Shown: positions 7,097 through 14,239 of the stretch, piece by piece | Position numbering within the stretch: position 1 is the stretch's first letter | Layout: the number at the start of each line of letters is the position of its first letter | Assembly: GCA_016927125.1 (NCBI GenBank) | Contig: JAFGNG010000043.1 | Span: 1 to 17,567, forward strand | DNA length: 17,567 nucleotides | Origin: Planctomycetota bacterium | GTDB taxonomy: Bacteria; Planctomycetota; SZUA-567; JAFGNG01 | Reading direction: 5' to 3' | Notes under the pieces: model-generated | What the model was told of the DNA's origin: nothing | What the model saw: the letters and a program-made list of their open reading frames with translations, nothing else | Database searches by the model: none | Translations under genes and position numbers: made by a program

Positions 7097-8506
7097 CTAT
7101 TCTAAAACTATTTTTTCAGCAACCTTCATCATGGGATTAACTTTCCCCCGCAATTCCGGGGCGTCAAGGGCGTAAAGGGGGGAGATTTCTATGGTGCTCC
7201 GGCTCCCGCCAGTGTCATCTCTGGGAATCTCCACTCCGGCCTCCGCCAGCATCCTCCCGGCGTAGTCGCTCAGGAGCTTCCTGGCGGAATCGATGGAATC
7301 AATTCCCTTGGAATTCTTGAGGGGGGCGAATTCATCCTCGCGGACAACCTCCATGGTAACACTTGTCCTGGTCAGGGGCAGAGCATCGAAGATAAAGGTT
7401 TCAAATTTGATCGCATTCGGCTCTGGAGGATCAATCAACTGCCCGCCAGGGCCAAGGCAGGGAATCTCCTTGATGGCAATGTGCCAGGGAAGCATGCCGG
7501 TGCCGACTCGCTTGATAAAATCCACGGAGAGCATATGGATGGCAATCGAGCCAGCCCAGTATTTCAGGCGGCCATCCGCATCGCAGGCGTGCATGTTTTC
7601 GTCATCCAGATCGGAGTATTCAATCACGCTGGTCTTGCCGCCCCGCAGGCAGATTGTGCCGACCTTTTCGTCAGGCGCATTCTTGTTCAGAACCTTGGAA
7701 GACATCTCCGCACCAGCGAGCAGGTGATATCCGACAAAAACCGGATCGCAGATTGTTACCAGTGCGTTATCAATTTGGAAATAGCTAATGGTATCAATGC
7801 CGCGCCGTTTCATATCCGCACTCGCCCCGCTTTTGTTGAGCGCCCGGAAACACCCACCATGGCCGTTGGGGTTCGTCGCCAGGCCGGACTTGGAAGCCAG
7901 GATCAGCTTACCGTCAAAGTCGAGGGCGGGAACCATTTCCTGCACCAGGAAAAAGACATCTTCCTTAGCGAAGCCGTAATAATTATTTTGTTGAAAGACT
8001 TCTTTGGTAGCCCCATCGGTCGCCGGGCTGGTCATCACATACCAGGGAATAATAACCCCGTAACGCCGGGAACGGGCGCGAATCTGCTCCGCGTGGATCT
8101 GGAAGAGGGTGCGGTCCGTAACCGGGCCAATGGGAAAATTCCCCTTGGGCCCGTCAAACCCCAACCTCGTGCCCTGTCCACCAGCCACGACAAAGGCGGC
8201 CAGGCGGCCATCACGCAAGGCCTGCTCGCCAACCTCCCGGGCTAAGGCTGCCTGTTGTTTTTCAACCTCGGACTCCGGCAAGGTAATGATTGGGGCCGGT
8301 TCAAGCCGGGGTGGAGCAGGAGGCACCGCGCCCATTTCCTTGATTTCCTGCCGGCGGGCAGAGATCCACTCCAGATCCACTGCAGCGCAATCAGTTAGGA
8401 GTTTTTGCTGCTCTTCCTGAGCCAGTTCATCAAAGTATTTAAAGACCTGCCCTTGACCGGCGGCCTCGAAATCTTGCCGGAGTTTGATGATTTCAGTTTC
8501 TGTCAT
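7097..8506 (-). CDS. UDP-N-acetylglucosamine pyrophosphorylase-like enzyme, eukaryotic UAP/AGX type
   Basis: This is a UDPGP-family nucleotidyltransferase that joins UTP and a sugar-1-phosphate (most likely GlcNAc-1-P) to give the UDP-sugar and pyrophosphate. The 469-residue product carries the UTP-binding signature GGQGTRLGFDGPKG (109-122), NPNGHGG (212-218), FQIDNALV (243-250, uridine and sugar binding), KFETFIFDALP (367-377) and EFAPLKN (392-398). These are the blocks of UAP1/AGX and related bacterial proteins, and are unlike GlmU, which is a different fold with an acetyltransferase tail. The helical N-terminus (1-60) is also typical. Substrate choice between GlcNAc-1-P, GalNAc-1-P and Glc-1-P cannot be set by eye. 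The product would feed peptidoglycan, LPS or glycans. A minus-strand promoter with a perfect TATAAT lies just upstream. The ribosome binding site is weak. Confidence 0.9.
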   Translation of the reverse strand: MTETEIIKLRQDFEAAGQGQVFKYFDELAQEEQQKLLTDCAAVDLEWISARRQEIKEMGAVPPAPPRLEPAPIITLPESEVEKQQAALAREVGEQALRDGRLAAFVVAGGQGTRLGFDGPKGNFPIGPVTDRTLFQIHAEQIRARSRRYGVIIPWYVMTSPATDGATKEVFQQNNYYGFAKEDVFFLVQEMVPALDFDGKLILASKSGLATNPNGHGGCFRALNKSGASADMKRRGIDTISYFQIDNALVTICDPVFVGYHLLAGAEMSSKVLNKNAPDEKVGTICLRGGKTSVIEYSDLDDENMHACDADGRLKYWAGSIAIHMLSVDFIKRVGTGMLPWHIAIKEIPCLGPGGQLIDPPEPNAIKFETFIFDALPLTRTSVTMEVVREDEFAPLKNSKGIDSIDSARKLLSDYAGRMLAEAGVEIPRDDTGGSRSTIEISPLYALDAPELRGKVNPMMKVAEKIVLE

Positions 8507-8540
8507 AAGTTATTCTCTGCTCGAATAAAACCAAGATGAT

Positions 8541-8567
8541 ATTATACGAAAGGTTCATCAGCGTCAT
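8541..8567 (-). promoter_or_regulatory. Promoter for the UAP-type gene
   Basis: On the minus strand the -35 box is ATGACG (8562-8567, 4 of 6), the spacer is 15 bases and the -10 box is TATAAT (8541-8546, perfect). The -10 ends 34 bases before the ATG at 8506, and the whole promoter sits in the 77-base gap after the patatin-like gene. The short spacer lowers confidence. Confidence 0.5.
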
Positions 8568-8583
8568 ATTTGCTTGAACAGGC

Positions 8584-9459
8584 CTAGAGTAATGCCTTGC
8601 GGATATCCTCGATAACGTTTTTCGTAGCTTCCCGCCCCAGGGCAATCACCCGGTCAATATCAGAAAAATCTCCCCAGAAAATATCCTGGACCTCGGGCTT
8701 GATTACAATCTCAGCGGAATTAATTTCCGTGTTGTTCAAAATATTGGAGCTGATCGACTCCAGGCGGCTAACCACCTCGAAGCCGGTGTGGAACGATTTC
8801 GCTTCAACCATGGGCGAGCGGATGTCAACCGCCAGGACAACGTCGGCTCCCAACTCGCGCGCGGCATTGACCGGCACCGAGCTGACCGGTGCGGCATCGG
8901 TATAATAACCCCCATTCCACTTAACCGGCGGGAAAACAATCGCCACCGCCGTCCCGGCCAGAACCGCCCGGCGGATATTTCCGGCAGTAAAGTTCATCAG
9001 CTTGCCGGCAGTCAGGTTGAGCGCGTTGCAGGCCAGCGGGATCACCGCCTCGGAAATATCCTTATCCGGTAGTAACGCCTTGACCGCCACGGCGGTGGGG
9101 TTGCGCCGACGCAGGCTCGAACGCGCCGCCAGGATATTAAAGACGGTCGCCGTGCGGAAATATTTCTTGATGCGCCCGCCCAGGCCGTTACCGCCACTGA
9201 GCCCGCCGTTATCCTTAGGGGGCTTGCGGTCCTGGCCGAAGATCGGGCTAGTGCTAAAAAAATGTGCGGCCTTGCGGCTGACTGCCTCGGCATCCGGCTC
9301 AAAGGCATACATGCCTGCCAGCAGCGCCCCTAATGACGAGCCCGCAATACAGCTTACGGGAATATTCTCTTCCGCGAGGGTGGTTAACACTCCCAGGTGG
9401 CTTAAAGCGCGGCTACCCCCTCCGCCCAGGGCAATCCCTAATCTCTTTTTATATTTCAC
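8584..9459 (-). CDS. Patatin-like phospholipase (RssA/NTE type)
   Basis: This is a serine acyl-hydrolase of the patatin family, expected to deacylate phospholipids or lysophospholipids with a Ser-Asp dyad. From the GTG at 9459 (291 residues) the oxyanion loop GGGGSRALSHLG starts at residue 12, the nucleophile elbow GSSLG has S42, and the dyad Asp is D188 in YYTDAAPVSSVPV. The usual Asp block is DGG or DGA; here the Gly is Ala. A Gly-rich insert with basic residues lies at about 80-120. I prefer GTG 9459 because AGGA (9469-9472) sits 9 bases upstream, whereas a TTG at 9486 would have an AGG only 3 bases away. No signal peptide is seen, so it is probably cytoplasmic or on the inner face of the membrane. 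It is divergent from a cluster with two acyltransferases, which suggests membrane-lipid remodelling. Confidence 0.9.
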   Translation of the reverse strand: MKYKKRLGIALGGGGSRALSHLGVLTTLAEENIPVSCIAGSSLGALLAGMYAFEPDAEAVSRKAAHFFSTSPIFGQDRKPPKDNGGLSGGNGLGGRIKKYFRTATVFNILAARSSLRRRNPTAVAVKALLPDKDISEAVIPLACNALNLTAGKLMNFTAGNIRRAVLAGTAVAIVFPPVKWNGGYYTDAAPVSSVPVNAARELGADVVLAVDIRSPMVEAKSFHTGFEVVSRLESISSNILNNTEINSAEIVIKPEVQDIFWGDFSDIDRVIALGREATKNVIEDIRKALL

Positions 9460-9468
9460 TTTTAATAG

Positions 9469-9472
9469 TCCT
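9469..9472 (-). promoter_or_regulatory. Ribosome binding site that selects the GTG start of the patatin gene
   Basis: AGGA on the minus strand lies 9 bases before GTG 9457-9459. It falls inside the longer reading frame from TTG 9486, which argues against that longer form. Confidence 0.5.
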
Positions 9473-9671
9473 ATTTCTTTTTTCAAAACCTATTAGTTGC
9501 TTCCCCTGATAATGAACTTCTCGGTAAATCCTAACCCCCAGCGTGTTTTTCGACAAGTGAAAACAACGGGTAAAATTTGGATAATTGCCTTAAAAAATGA
9601 AGCTTTAAGATATTTATGCTTTTGCCTGGATCTTTTTTGATACCCCTGAGTAACTGGAATTTATTTTTCTC

Positions 9672-9703
9672 TTGACGCAGAGAAGCACTTGCGTTTGTTA
9701 ATA
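9672..9703 (+). promoter_or_regulatory. Possible promoter for the purC cluster
   Basis: The -35 candidate is TTGACG (9672-9677, 5 of 6). The -10 candidate is GTTAAT (9697-9702, 4 of 6) with a 19-base spacer, followed by more AT-rich sequence. The spacer is longer than ideal. The position, about 75 bases before the purC start, suits the single promoter expected for the five-gene cluster. Confidence 0.38.
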
Positions 9704-9704
9704 A

Positions 9705-9728
9705 TCTCGGGTATTCTGACAGCCGAGA
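9705..9728 (+). promoter_or_regulatory. Inverted repeat in the purC leader: possible operator or 5' hairpin
   Basis: TCTCGG (9705-9710) and CCGAGA (9723-9728) are perfect inverted arms 12 bases apart, at or just past the putative transcription start. This could bind a dimeric regulator as DNA or fold as an mRNA stem-loop. Confidence 0.4.
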
Positions 9729-9763
9729 CAGTTGGTCTACAAGTGCCTTTTAGCCCGATTATC

Positions 9764-9769
9764 AAGGAG
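9764..9769 (+). promoter_or_regulatory. Ribosome binding site setting the purC start
   Basis: AAGGAG lies 7 bases before ATG 9777 and excludes the upstream in-frame TTG at 9732 as the likely start. Confidence 0.8.
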
Positions 9770-9776
9770 TGGAAGC

Positions 9777-10712
9777 ATGCCGGAGATATATCAGATTGAT
9801 GATACTGGCGAGTCATTGTTGCCTCGCGGGGTTATGGAAACCAACCTCCCCGGCCTTAAAATGATTGCCCGGGGCAAGGTGCGCGATATCTATGATCTTG
9901 ATGATCGCATCCTGCTTGTAACTTCAGACCGGATCAGCGCCTACGACTCTATCCTTGGCAATCCGATCCCGGATAAAGGCGTGGTCTTGACCCAATTATC
10001 ACTCTTCTGGTTTGACCGCCTTGCCGGAATCCTGCCCCATCACTTTATCAGCGAAGACCTTAGCGAGCTCGGCCTCTCCCGGGCGGTGGAAGAAATTCTT
10101 AAAGGCCGCTCAATGATTGTTAAAAAGGCTGAAATCCTGCCGATTGAATGCGTGGTCCGCGGTTACCTGGTCGGCTCCGGCTGGCGCGAATACCAGGACC
10201 GCGGGACGGTCTGCGGTCTCCAGTTACGCGCGGATTATAAGCAGGCGGAAAAGCTGGATGAACCGATCTTCACCCCTGCCACCAAGGCGGAGAACGGGCA
10301 TGATGAAAATATCTCCTTCGAGGGAATGATCGATCGGATTGGCCTTGAAAACGCCACCCAGGCGCGGGACGCTGCTCTGAATCTCTATAACACCGCAGCC
10401 GAACATGCCTTGAAACAAGGCATTATTATTGCTGATACCAAGTTTGAATTTGGTTTTGTCGATGGCGAACTCACCCTCGCGGATGAGGCTCTGACCCCGG
10501 ATAGCAGCCGGTTCTGGGCGGTTGAAAATTATGAAACCGGCAGAAACCCGGTGAGCTTTGACAAGCAGTATGTGCGCGATTGGCTGGACAATGAATCCGG
10601 CTGGAATCACGAGCCCCCGGCTCCTTCCCTGCCGCCTGAAGTGGTCAATCAGACCCGCGCTAAATATGTCGAGGCTTACGAGCGGATCACTGGCCAAACC
10701 TTTATACGCTAA
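9777..10712 (+). CDS. purC: Phosphoribosylaminoimidazole-succinocarboxamide synthase (SAICAR synthetase)
   Basis: This enzyme catalyses ATP-dependent joining of CAIR and aspartate to make SAICAR in de novo purine synthesis, in the cytoplasm. The 311-residue product from ATG 9777 has the ATP-loop block ARGKVRDIYDL (31-41), TSDRISAYD (49-57), PIECVVRGYLVGSGW (122-136), KAENGHDENISF (170-181), IADTKFEFG (218-226) and DEALTPDSSRFW (236-247), all diagnostic for PurC. Length matches the about 300-residue class seen in yeast Ade1 and many bacteria rather than the about 240-residue E. coli form. The start is set by AAGGAG at 9764-9769, 7 bases upstream; the frame could extend to TTG 9732 but those residues do not resemble the family. 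It is first in a tight five-gene cluster and its leader holds the promoter-like elements. Confidence 0.96.
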   Translation: MPEIYQIDDTGESLLPRGVMETNLPGLKMIARGKVRDIYDLDDRILLVTSDRISAYDSILGNPIPDKGVVLTQLSLFWFDRLAGILPHHFISEDLSELGLSRAVEEILKGRSMIVKKAEILPIECVVRGYLVGSGWREYQDRGTVCGLQLRADYKQAEKLDEPIFTPATKAENGHDENISFEGMIDRIGLENATQARDAALNLYNTAAEHALKQGIIIADTKFEFGFVDGELTLADEALTPDSSRFWAVENYETGRNPVSFDKQYVRDWLDNESGWNHEPPAPSLPPEVVNQTRAKYVEAYERITGQTFIR

Positions 10713-10728
10713 CGCGGTTTAAAAGCCC

Positions 10729-11631
10729 ATGAAGAAAAAACCCAGCCTCTTCGCCTACCGCTGCCAATACCTGGCCGCGCGGATCTTTGCCTGTTTGCTT
10801 TGCCTACTACCGCTTTCCCTGGCAGTTATGGTTGGTAAAACTATTGCCCTGCTCGTGCATGCCTTAGACCGGCGCCACCGCCAGGTTTGCATTGATGCCA
10901 TGCAGAAATGTCTCCAGCTTGACGCGGAAGCAGCCGCTGCCCTTACCCGCAAGACTTACCTTCATTTTGGAATCTTCCTGGCTGAGTTCCCCCGGCTGCC
11001 CCGGTTCAACCGGGATAATCTTGATCAGTATGTCGACTGGGGTGGTCATGATAAAACCTACGAAAAGCTGCTGGCCGATGGCAAGGGCGTGATTTTTCTC
11101 AGTGGCCATCTCGGTAACTGGGAGGCCAGCGGTTCCGCCATGGGGGTCAGAGGTTATACCGTAGGCGCGGTCGCCCGGCCGCTTGACAACCCCTTAATCG
11201 ATAACTGGGTGCGATCGATCCGAGAAGCCCAGGGACAGGAGATCTGGGATAAATTCGGCGCCTTGCGAGCGGCCACCCGCACCCTCAAAGAAGGTAAGGG
11301 CTTTGGCATCCTGATGGATCAGGATGGTGGTCGCAATGGTATCTTCACTACCTTCTTTGGCAGGGAATGCAGCACCTGGCCGACGGTTGCGGATCTGGCG
11401 ATGCGCTCGGGCGCTGCGATCATCGCCATGGCTATGCATCGCCAAAGCCCCATGCGTTTCGTACTGGAGGTTGGCGAACCCTTTTATGCCGAGGGCAATC
11501 CCGAGGATAAAGAAGCGGAGCGCCGACGCCTGACGCAACGTTGTAATGATGAACTGGAAAAACTTATCCGCAAGCAACCGGAACAGTGGCTCTGGCTACA
11601 CCGCCGTTGGAAGACCCAGGCAAAGAAATAA
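10729..11631 (+). CDS. LpxL/HtrB-family lipid A (lysophospholipid) acyltransferase
   Basis: This inner-membrane enzyme family transfers an acyl chain to lipid A precursors or related lipids. The 300-residue product has a hydrophobic N-terminal helix (about 15-44), the catalytic HX4E motif HLGNWE (127-132), RPLDNP (150-155), and MDQDGGRNGIFTTFFG (196-211). The C-terminus has the WLWLHRRWK block typical of the family. It starts 16 bases after purC and ends one base before the next acyltransferase begins, so the two acyltransferases are surely co-transcribed. Which acyl position it serves (LpxL, LpxM or other) cannot be told, so no symbol is given. Its presence supports a lipid A-bearing Gram-negative outer membrane. 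Confidence 0.93.
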   Translation: MKKKPSLFAYRCQYLAARIFACLLCLLPLSLAVMVGKTIALLVHALDRRHRQVCIDAMQKCLQLDAEAAAALTRKTYLHFGIFLAEFPRLPRFNRDNLDQYVDWGGHDKTYEKLLADGKGVIFLSGHLGNWEASGSAMGVRGYTVGAVARPLDNPLIDNWVRSIREAQGQEIWDKFGALRAATRTLKEGKGFGILMDQDGGRNGIFTTFFGRECSTWPTVADLAMRSGAAIIAMAMHRQSPMRFVLEVGEPFYAEGNPEDKEAERRRLTQRCNDELEKLIRKQPEQWLWLHRRWKTQAKK

Positions 11632-11632
11632 T

Positions 11633-12352
11633 ATGCGAATCGACAAGTCGTTTAAAAAGCGGTTTTTGTTCTATCTCGCCACTGCCGGCATCCATCTGGT
11701 TACCGCCCCGATCTTTCGCAACCTTCATGGCACTGAACATCTTCCCGCGGGTGGATACATTATTGCTTCAAACCACCGCTCCCTCATCGACGGACTGTTG
11801 TTGGTCAATGAATTTAATCGCGTTCGCCAGCGGGCAATGCATATGATTGCCTACAAAGAACCCTTTGACCACTGGTTTTATGGTAAGTTATTGCGAATCA
11901 CCGGCTGCATTCCCTTCGACCGGGGTGATCCGAAAAGCCGGCTTGAGGTCCTGCGGCTGGCAATCAGTTTCTTAAAGCAAGGCGAGCCGGTGGGGATCTT
12001 TCCCGAGGCTCATTTGAGCCAGACCAATACCATGCGGCGGGGCCGGATCGGAGTCGGCCTCCTGGCGCTGGAGAGCGGCGCGCCGATAGTACCGGTGGGA
12101 ATTAGAAACAGCGAAAAGGTCCTGGAACCCGGTACCGGGCGTTTTCGCCTCGGGACGCGGGCAACCCTGGAAATTGGCCCGCCGCTTGATTTTTCGCATT
12201 TGCGGGAAGAATTCTTTAATGGCAGCCAGGAAGCGCGTGCTCATGCCGTGGGTGAGGTGGTATTGCAAACCATGCTGGCAATTGCGAAGATTTCTGGTCA
12301 GGATTATCCTTATTCGAAGTTGAGAACCAGGCGGCGAAAGCGTAAAGCCTGA
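11633..12352 (+). CDS. plsC: 1-acyl-glycerol-3-phosphate acyltransferase (PlsC family)
   Basis: The expected role is acylation of lysophosphatidic acid to phosphatidic acid at the membrane, the second acyl step of phospholipid synthesis. From ATG 11633 (239 residues) the product has the catalytic NHX4D motif NHRSLID (47-53), the block IPFDRGD (93-99), the motif III equivalent FPEAHLSQTNTMRRGRIG (123-140), and IVPVGI (152-157). Motif III is usually FPEG; here Gly is Ala, and the LSQTNTM continuation resembles the Aas-type acyltransferase branch more than the classic FPEGTRS. The TAA of the lpxL-like gene ends at 11631, so the two genes are separated by one base and translation is likely coupled. 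An in-frame ATG at 11546 would overlap the upstream gene by 86 bases and adds residues unlike the family, so I reject it. Confidence 0.9.
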   Translation: MRIDKSFKKRFLFYLATAGIHLVTAPIFRNLHGTEHLPAGGYIIASNHRSLIDGLLLVNEFNRVRQRAMHMIAYKEPFDHWFYGKLLRITGCIPFDRGDPKSRLEVLRLAISFLKQGEPVGIFPEAHLSQTNTMRRGRIGVGLLALESGAPIVPVGIRNSEKVLEPGTGRFRLGTRATLEIGPPLDFSHLREEFFNGSQEARAHAVGEVVLQTMLAIAKISGQDYPYSKLRTRRRKRKA

Positions 12353-12387
12353 ATCTTGAGGCTGTGATTATCAAAGGCGACCCCCCG

Positions 12388-13317
12388 ATGAATGAGCTGG
12401 ATTTGATAGCCTGGCTGCGGCAACGCTTGCGGATGCGGCCCGACGTCATTGCCGGGCCGGGGGATGATTGTGCCATCCTGAATACATCGGATTGCGCCTT
12501 GCTCGCCGCCACTACTGACAGCCTACTAGAAGGTAAACATTTCACTGCCTCTGACGATCCTCGCGCGGTTGGCTATAAGACAGTCGCCGTCTCCCTGAGC
12601 GATCTCGCTGCCATGGGCTGTTCTCCCCGTTGGGCCCTGGCCGGGTTGGGCTTGCGACGAGGTGCGGGTGAGGACTGGGTAAAGGGTTTTGCCGAGGGCT
12701 TGATTGGCTGTGCGGAAGAATATGGCCTCTCGCTGGTGGGCGGTGACTTTACCAGCTCCGACGCCCCAACCAGCATTACCCTTACTGCCCTGGGCGCACC
12801 TTTCCCGGGCGGCCCTATTTACCGCAGCGGCGCCCAGGCCGGTGACCTCCTGATTGTAACCGGGAGCCTGGGTGGCTCCCTCTCCGGCCGCCACCTTGGC
12901 TTCATCCCGCGCCTGCAAGAAAGCGAATTTCTCTGTAAAAATTATGGGGGGCATCTGCACGCGATGATTGATCTCTCTGACGGGTTAGCCCTGGATCTCC
13001 GGCGGGTCTGCGCGGAGTCCGGGGTGGGCGCGCAGGTTGAGGCCGACAGCATACCGGTTTCAAAGGAGGCACAGGAGCTCGCTACCACCGACAATCTCTC
13101 CCCCCTGGCGCACGCCCTTTCTGATGGGGAAGACTTTGAGCTGCTCTGCGCGCTTGCTCCCGAAAGCTGGGAAAGCCTTGCCGCCTCCTGGCCGTTTACC
13201 GCTAAATTAACTAAACTCGGCTTCTTTACCCCTGCCTCCGACGGATTGCTCTTGGTAAAATCCTCCGGGGAGACCTGCCCCTTGCCTGAAGGTGGATTCA
13301 TCCATGACCTCTCTTGA
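12388..13317 (+). CDS. thiL: Thiamine-monophosphate kinase
   Basis: This enzyme phosphorylates thiamine monophosphate to thiamine diphosphate using ATP, the last step of cofactor synthesis. It belongs to the PurM/SelD-type ATP-binding superfamily. The 309-residue product from ATG 12388 shows GDDCAIL (25-31, metal binding), TDSLLEGKHF (43-52), VSLSDLAAMG (68-77), VGGDFT (117-122), IDLSDGLALDL (194-204) and GEDFELL (247-253). These are diagnostic for ThiL and the length is normal. A GTG at 12364 is in frame but has its GAGG only 2 bases away, and the family normally begins close to the DLI segment, so the ATG is preferred. It starts 35 bases after plsC and overlaps tsaE by 14 bases. Confidence 0.95.
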   Translation: MNELDLIAWLRQRLRMRPDVIAGPGDDCAILNTSDCALLAATTDSLLEGKHFTASDDPRAVGYKTVAVSLSDLAAMGCSPRWALAGLGLRRGAGEDWVKGFAEGLIGCAEEYGLSLVGGDFTSSDAPTSITLTALGAPFPGGPIYRSGAQAGDLLIVTGSLGGSLSGRHLGFIPRLQESEFLCKNYGGHLHAMIDLSDGLALDLRRVCAESGVGAQVEADSIPVSKEAQELATTDNLSPLAHALSDGEDFELLCALAPESWESLAASWPFTAKLTKLGFFTPASDGLLLVKSSGETCPLPEGGFIHDLS

Positions 13318-13789
13318 ACTCATCACCCAATCACCGGAAGCAACCCGCGCGCTGGGCCGCCGCCTGGGCGAGCTTTGCGTCGGGGGCGAGGTTGTGCTGC
13401 TCCACGGCAACCTCGGGGCTGGCAAGACTGTTTTCGCCCAGGGCCTTGCCCTTGGCCTGGGGGTCTCGCCCGAGGAGCCTGTGGTCAGCCCGACCTTTCT
13501 AATCCATATCCAGTACCAGGCGCGGCTGACATTCAACCATATTGACGCCTACCGCCTCCTCGGCAAGGCCGACACCTCCTTCCTCGCCATTGATGAACTT
13601 ATTGACAACCAAGGAGTTATGGCTGTCGAGTGGGCGGAATACCTGGGAAATGACATCCCCCATAAGCGCCTGGAGGTAACCCTTCAGCTCTGCGGTGAGG
13701 ACAGCCGCTTGCTCCGCCTTGAGCCCCGCCCGGCAGCCGACCAGCATTATACCGCCCTCCTTGACGCCTTGGCAGAACACCACCCCTGA
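13304..13789 (+). CDS. tsaE: tRNA threonylcarbamoyladenosine biosynthesis ATPase TsaE
   Basis: TsaE is the small ATPase that works with TsaB and TsaD in making t6A37 in ANN-decoding tRNAs. The 161-residue product has the P-loop GNLGAGKT (35-42), VSPTF (61-65), HIDAYRL (79-85) and VEW (108-110), all standard for the family. Its ATG (13304) lies inside the end of thiL, giving a 14-base overlap in a different frame, so translation is probably coupled. A GTG at 13292 is in frame but adds only four residues. It is the last gene of the purC cluster; the next gene has its own promoter. The overlap and close packing suggest that its level follows the housekeeping operon. Confidence 0.95.
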   Translation: MTSLELITQSPEATRALGRRLGELCVGGEVVLLHGNLGAGKTVFAQGLALGLGVSPEEPVVSPTFLIHIQYQARLTFNHIDAYRLLGKADTSFLAIDELIDNQGVMAVEWAEYLGNDIPHKRLEVTLQLCGEDSRLLRLEPRPAADQHYTALLDALAEHHP

Positions 13790-13873
13790 GGACAACCTGC
13801 CTGCCCGAAAACGCCGCGATTAAGGCCTGGGAAAAATAATAAAATTCCTTCAACTTTCTTCGGAGATCCCTTC

Positions 13874-13901
13874 TTGATCTCACTCCAGCGAGCAATATAA
13901 T
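13874..13901 (+). promoter_or_regulatory. Sigma70-type promoter for the lipoyl-protein gene
   Basis: The -35 box TTGATC (13874-13879, 4 of 6 bases of TTGACA), a 16-base spacer and a perfect -10 box TATAAT (13896-13901) end 46 bases before the ATG at 13948. This is the best-looking promoter in the window and separates the lipoyl gene from the purC cluster. Confidence 0.65.
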
Positions 13902-13947
13902 CGGCACTACCCAACCAGAGAGTTTATTTGTTAACAGGAGAAGCACA

Positions 13948-14211
13948 ATGGCTGAATTTGAAGTACATCTTCCTGATCTCAAGGAGGCGTCCGGCGATGA
14001 CGAAGCCGGTAACTTGGCGAAGGTTTCCTTTGTCTATGTCTCTGATGGCGATCCTGTCTCCGAAGGGGATGCCTTGATCGAGATGCTGACCGACAAGGCT
14101 ACCTTTGATGTGCCTTCGCCAAAAAACGGTGTGATTAAATCCATCGCAGTCCAGGAAGATGACCCGGTCGAAGTCGATGATTTGCTCTGCGTGATTGAAA
14201 TCAATGAATAG
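13948..14211 (+). CDS. Free-standing lipoyl-domain protein
   Basis: The whole 87-residue product is one lipoyl/biotinyl attachment domain of the 2-oxoacid dehydrogenase E2 type. The lipoylation lysine is K50 in the hairpin motif TDKATFDVPSP; biotin carriers would have MKM here. SDGDPVSEGDALIEM and VQEDDPVEVDDLL are the paired strands around it. There is no subunit-binding or acyltransferase domain, and it is much shorter than GcvH and lacks that protein's pattern. AGGAG (13936-13940) sits 7 bases before the ATG, and a TATAAT promoter lies further upstream. No E1, E2 catalytic, E3 or lipoate ligase gene is in the window, so the partner enzyme is unknown. It could be a swinging-arm carrier acting in trans or a cofactor store. 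Family call is sure; role is open. Confidence 0.88.
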   Translation: MAEFEVHLPDLKEASGDDEAGNLAKVSFVYVSDGDPVSEGDALIEMLTDKATFDVPSPKNGVIKSIAVQEDDPVEVDDLLCVIEINE

Positions 14212-14239
14212 CAGGATCTCGGCTTTGTTCTTGCTAAAC

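Larger units (their letters stand above)
9460..9776. other. Divergent intergenic control region
   Basis: These 317 bases separate the patatin gene (-) from purC (+) and are clearly richer in AT than the flanking genes. The purC side holds a TTGACG element, an AT-rich -10 region, a 6-bp-arm inverted repeat and a strong ribosome binding site. On the patatin side I see no convincing -35/-10 pair. A short in-frame TTG extension of purC (9732) lacks a ribosome binding site. No RNA gene or known purine-riboswitch core is visible. Confidence 0.6.

Noticed and set aside
7481..8245. Open frame of 254 codons on the plus strand inside the UAP-type gene
   Set aside because: The minus-strand frame has the full set of family motifs over the same bases. 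The plus-strand product has no recognisable features.
11546..11632. Upstream extension of plsC to ATG 11546
   Set aside because: It would overlap the lpxL-like gene by 86 bases and add 29 residues unlike the family. The ATG at 11633 directly after the upstream stop is the natural coupled start.
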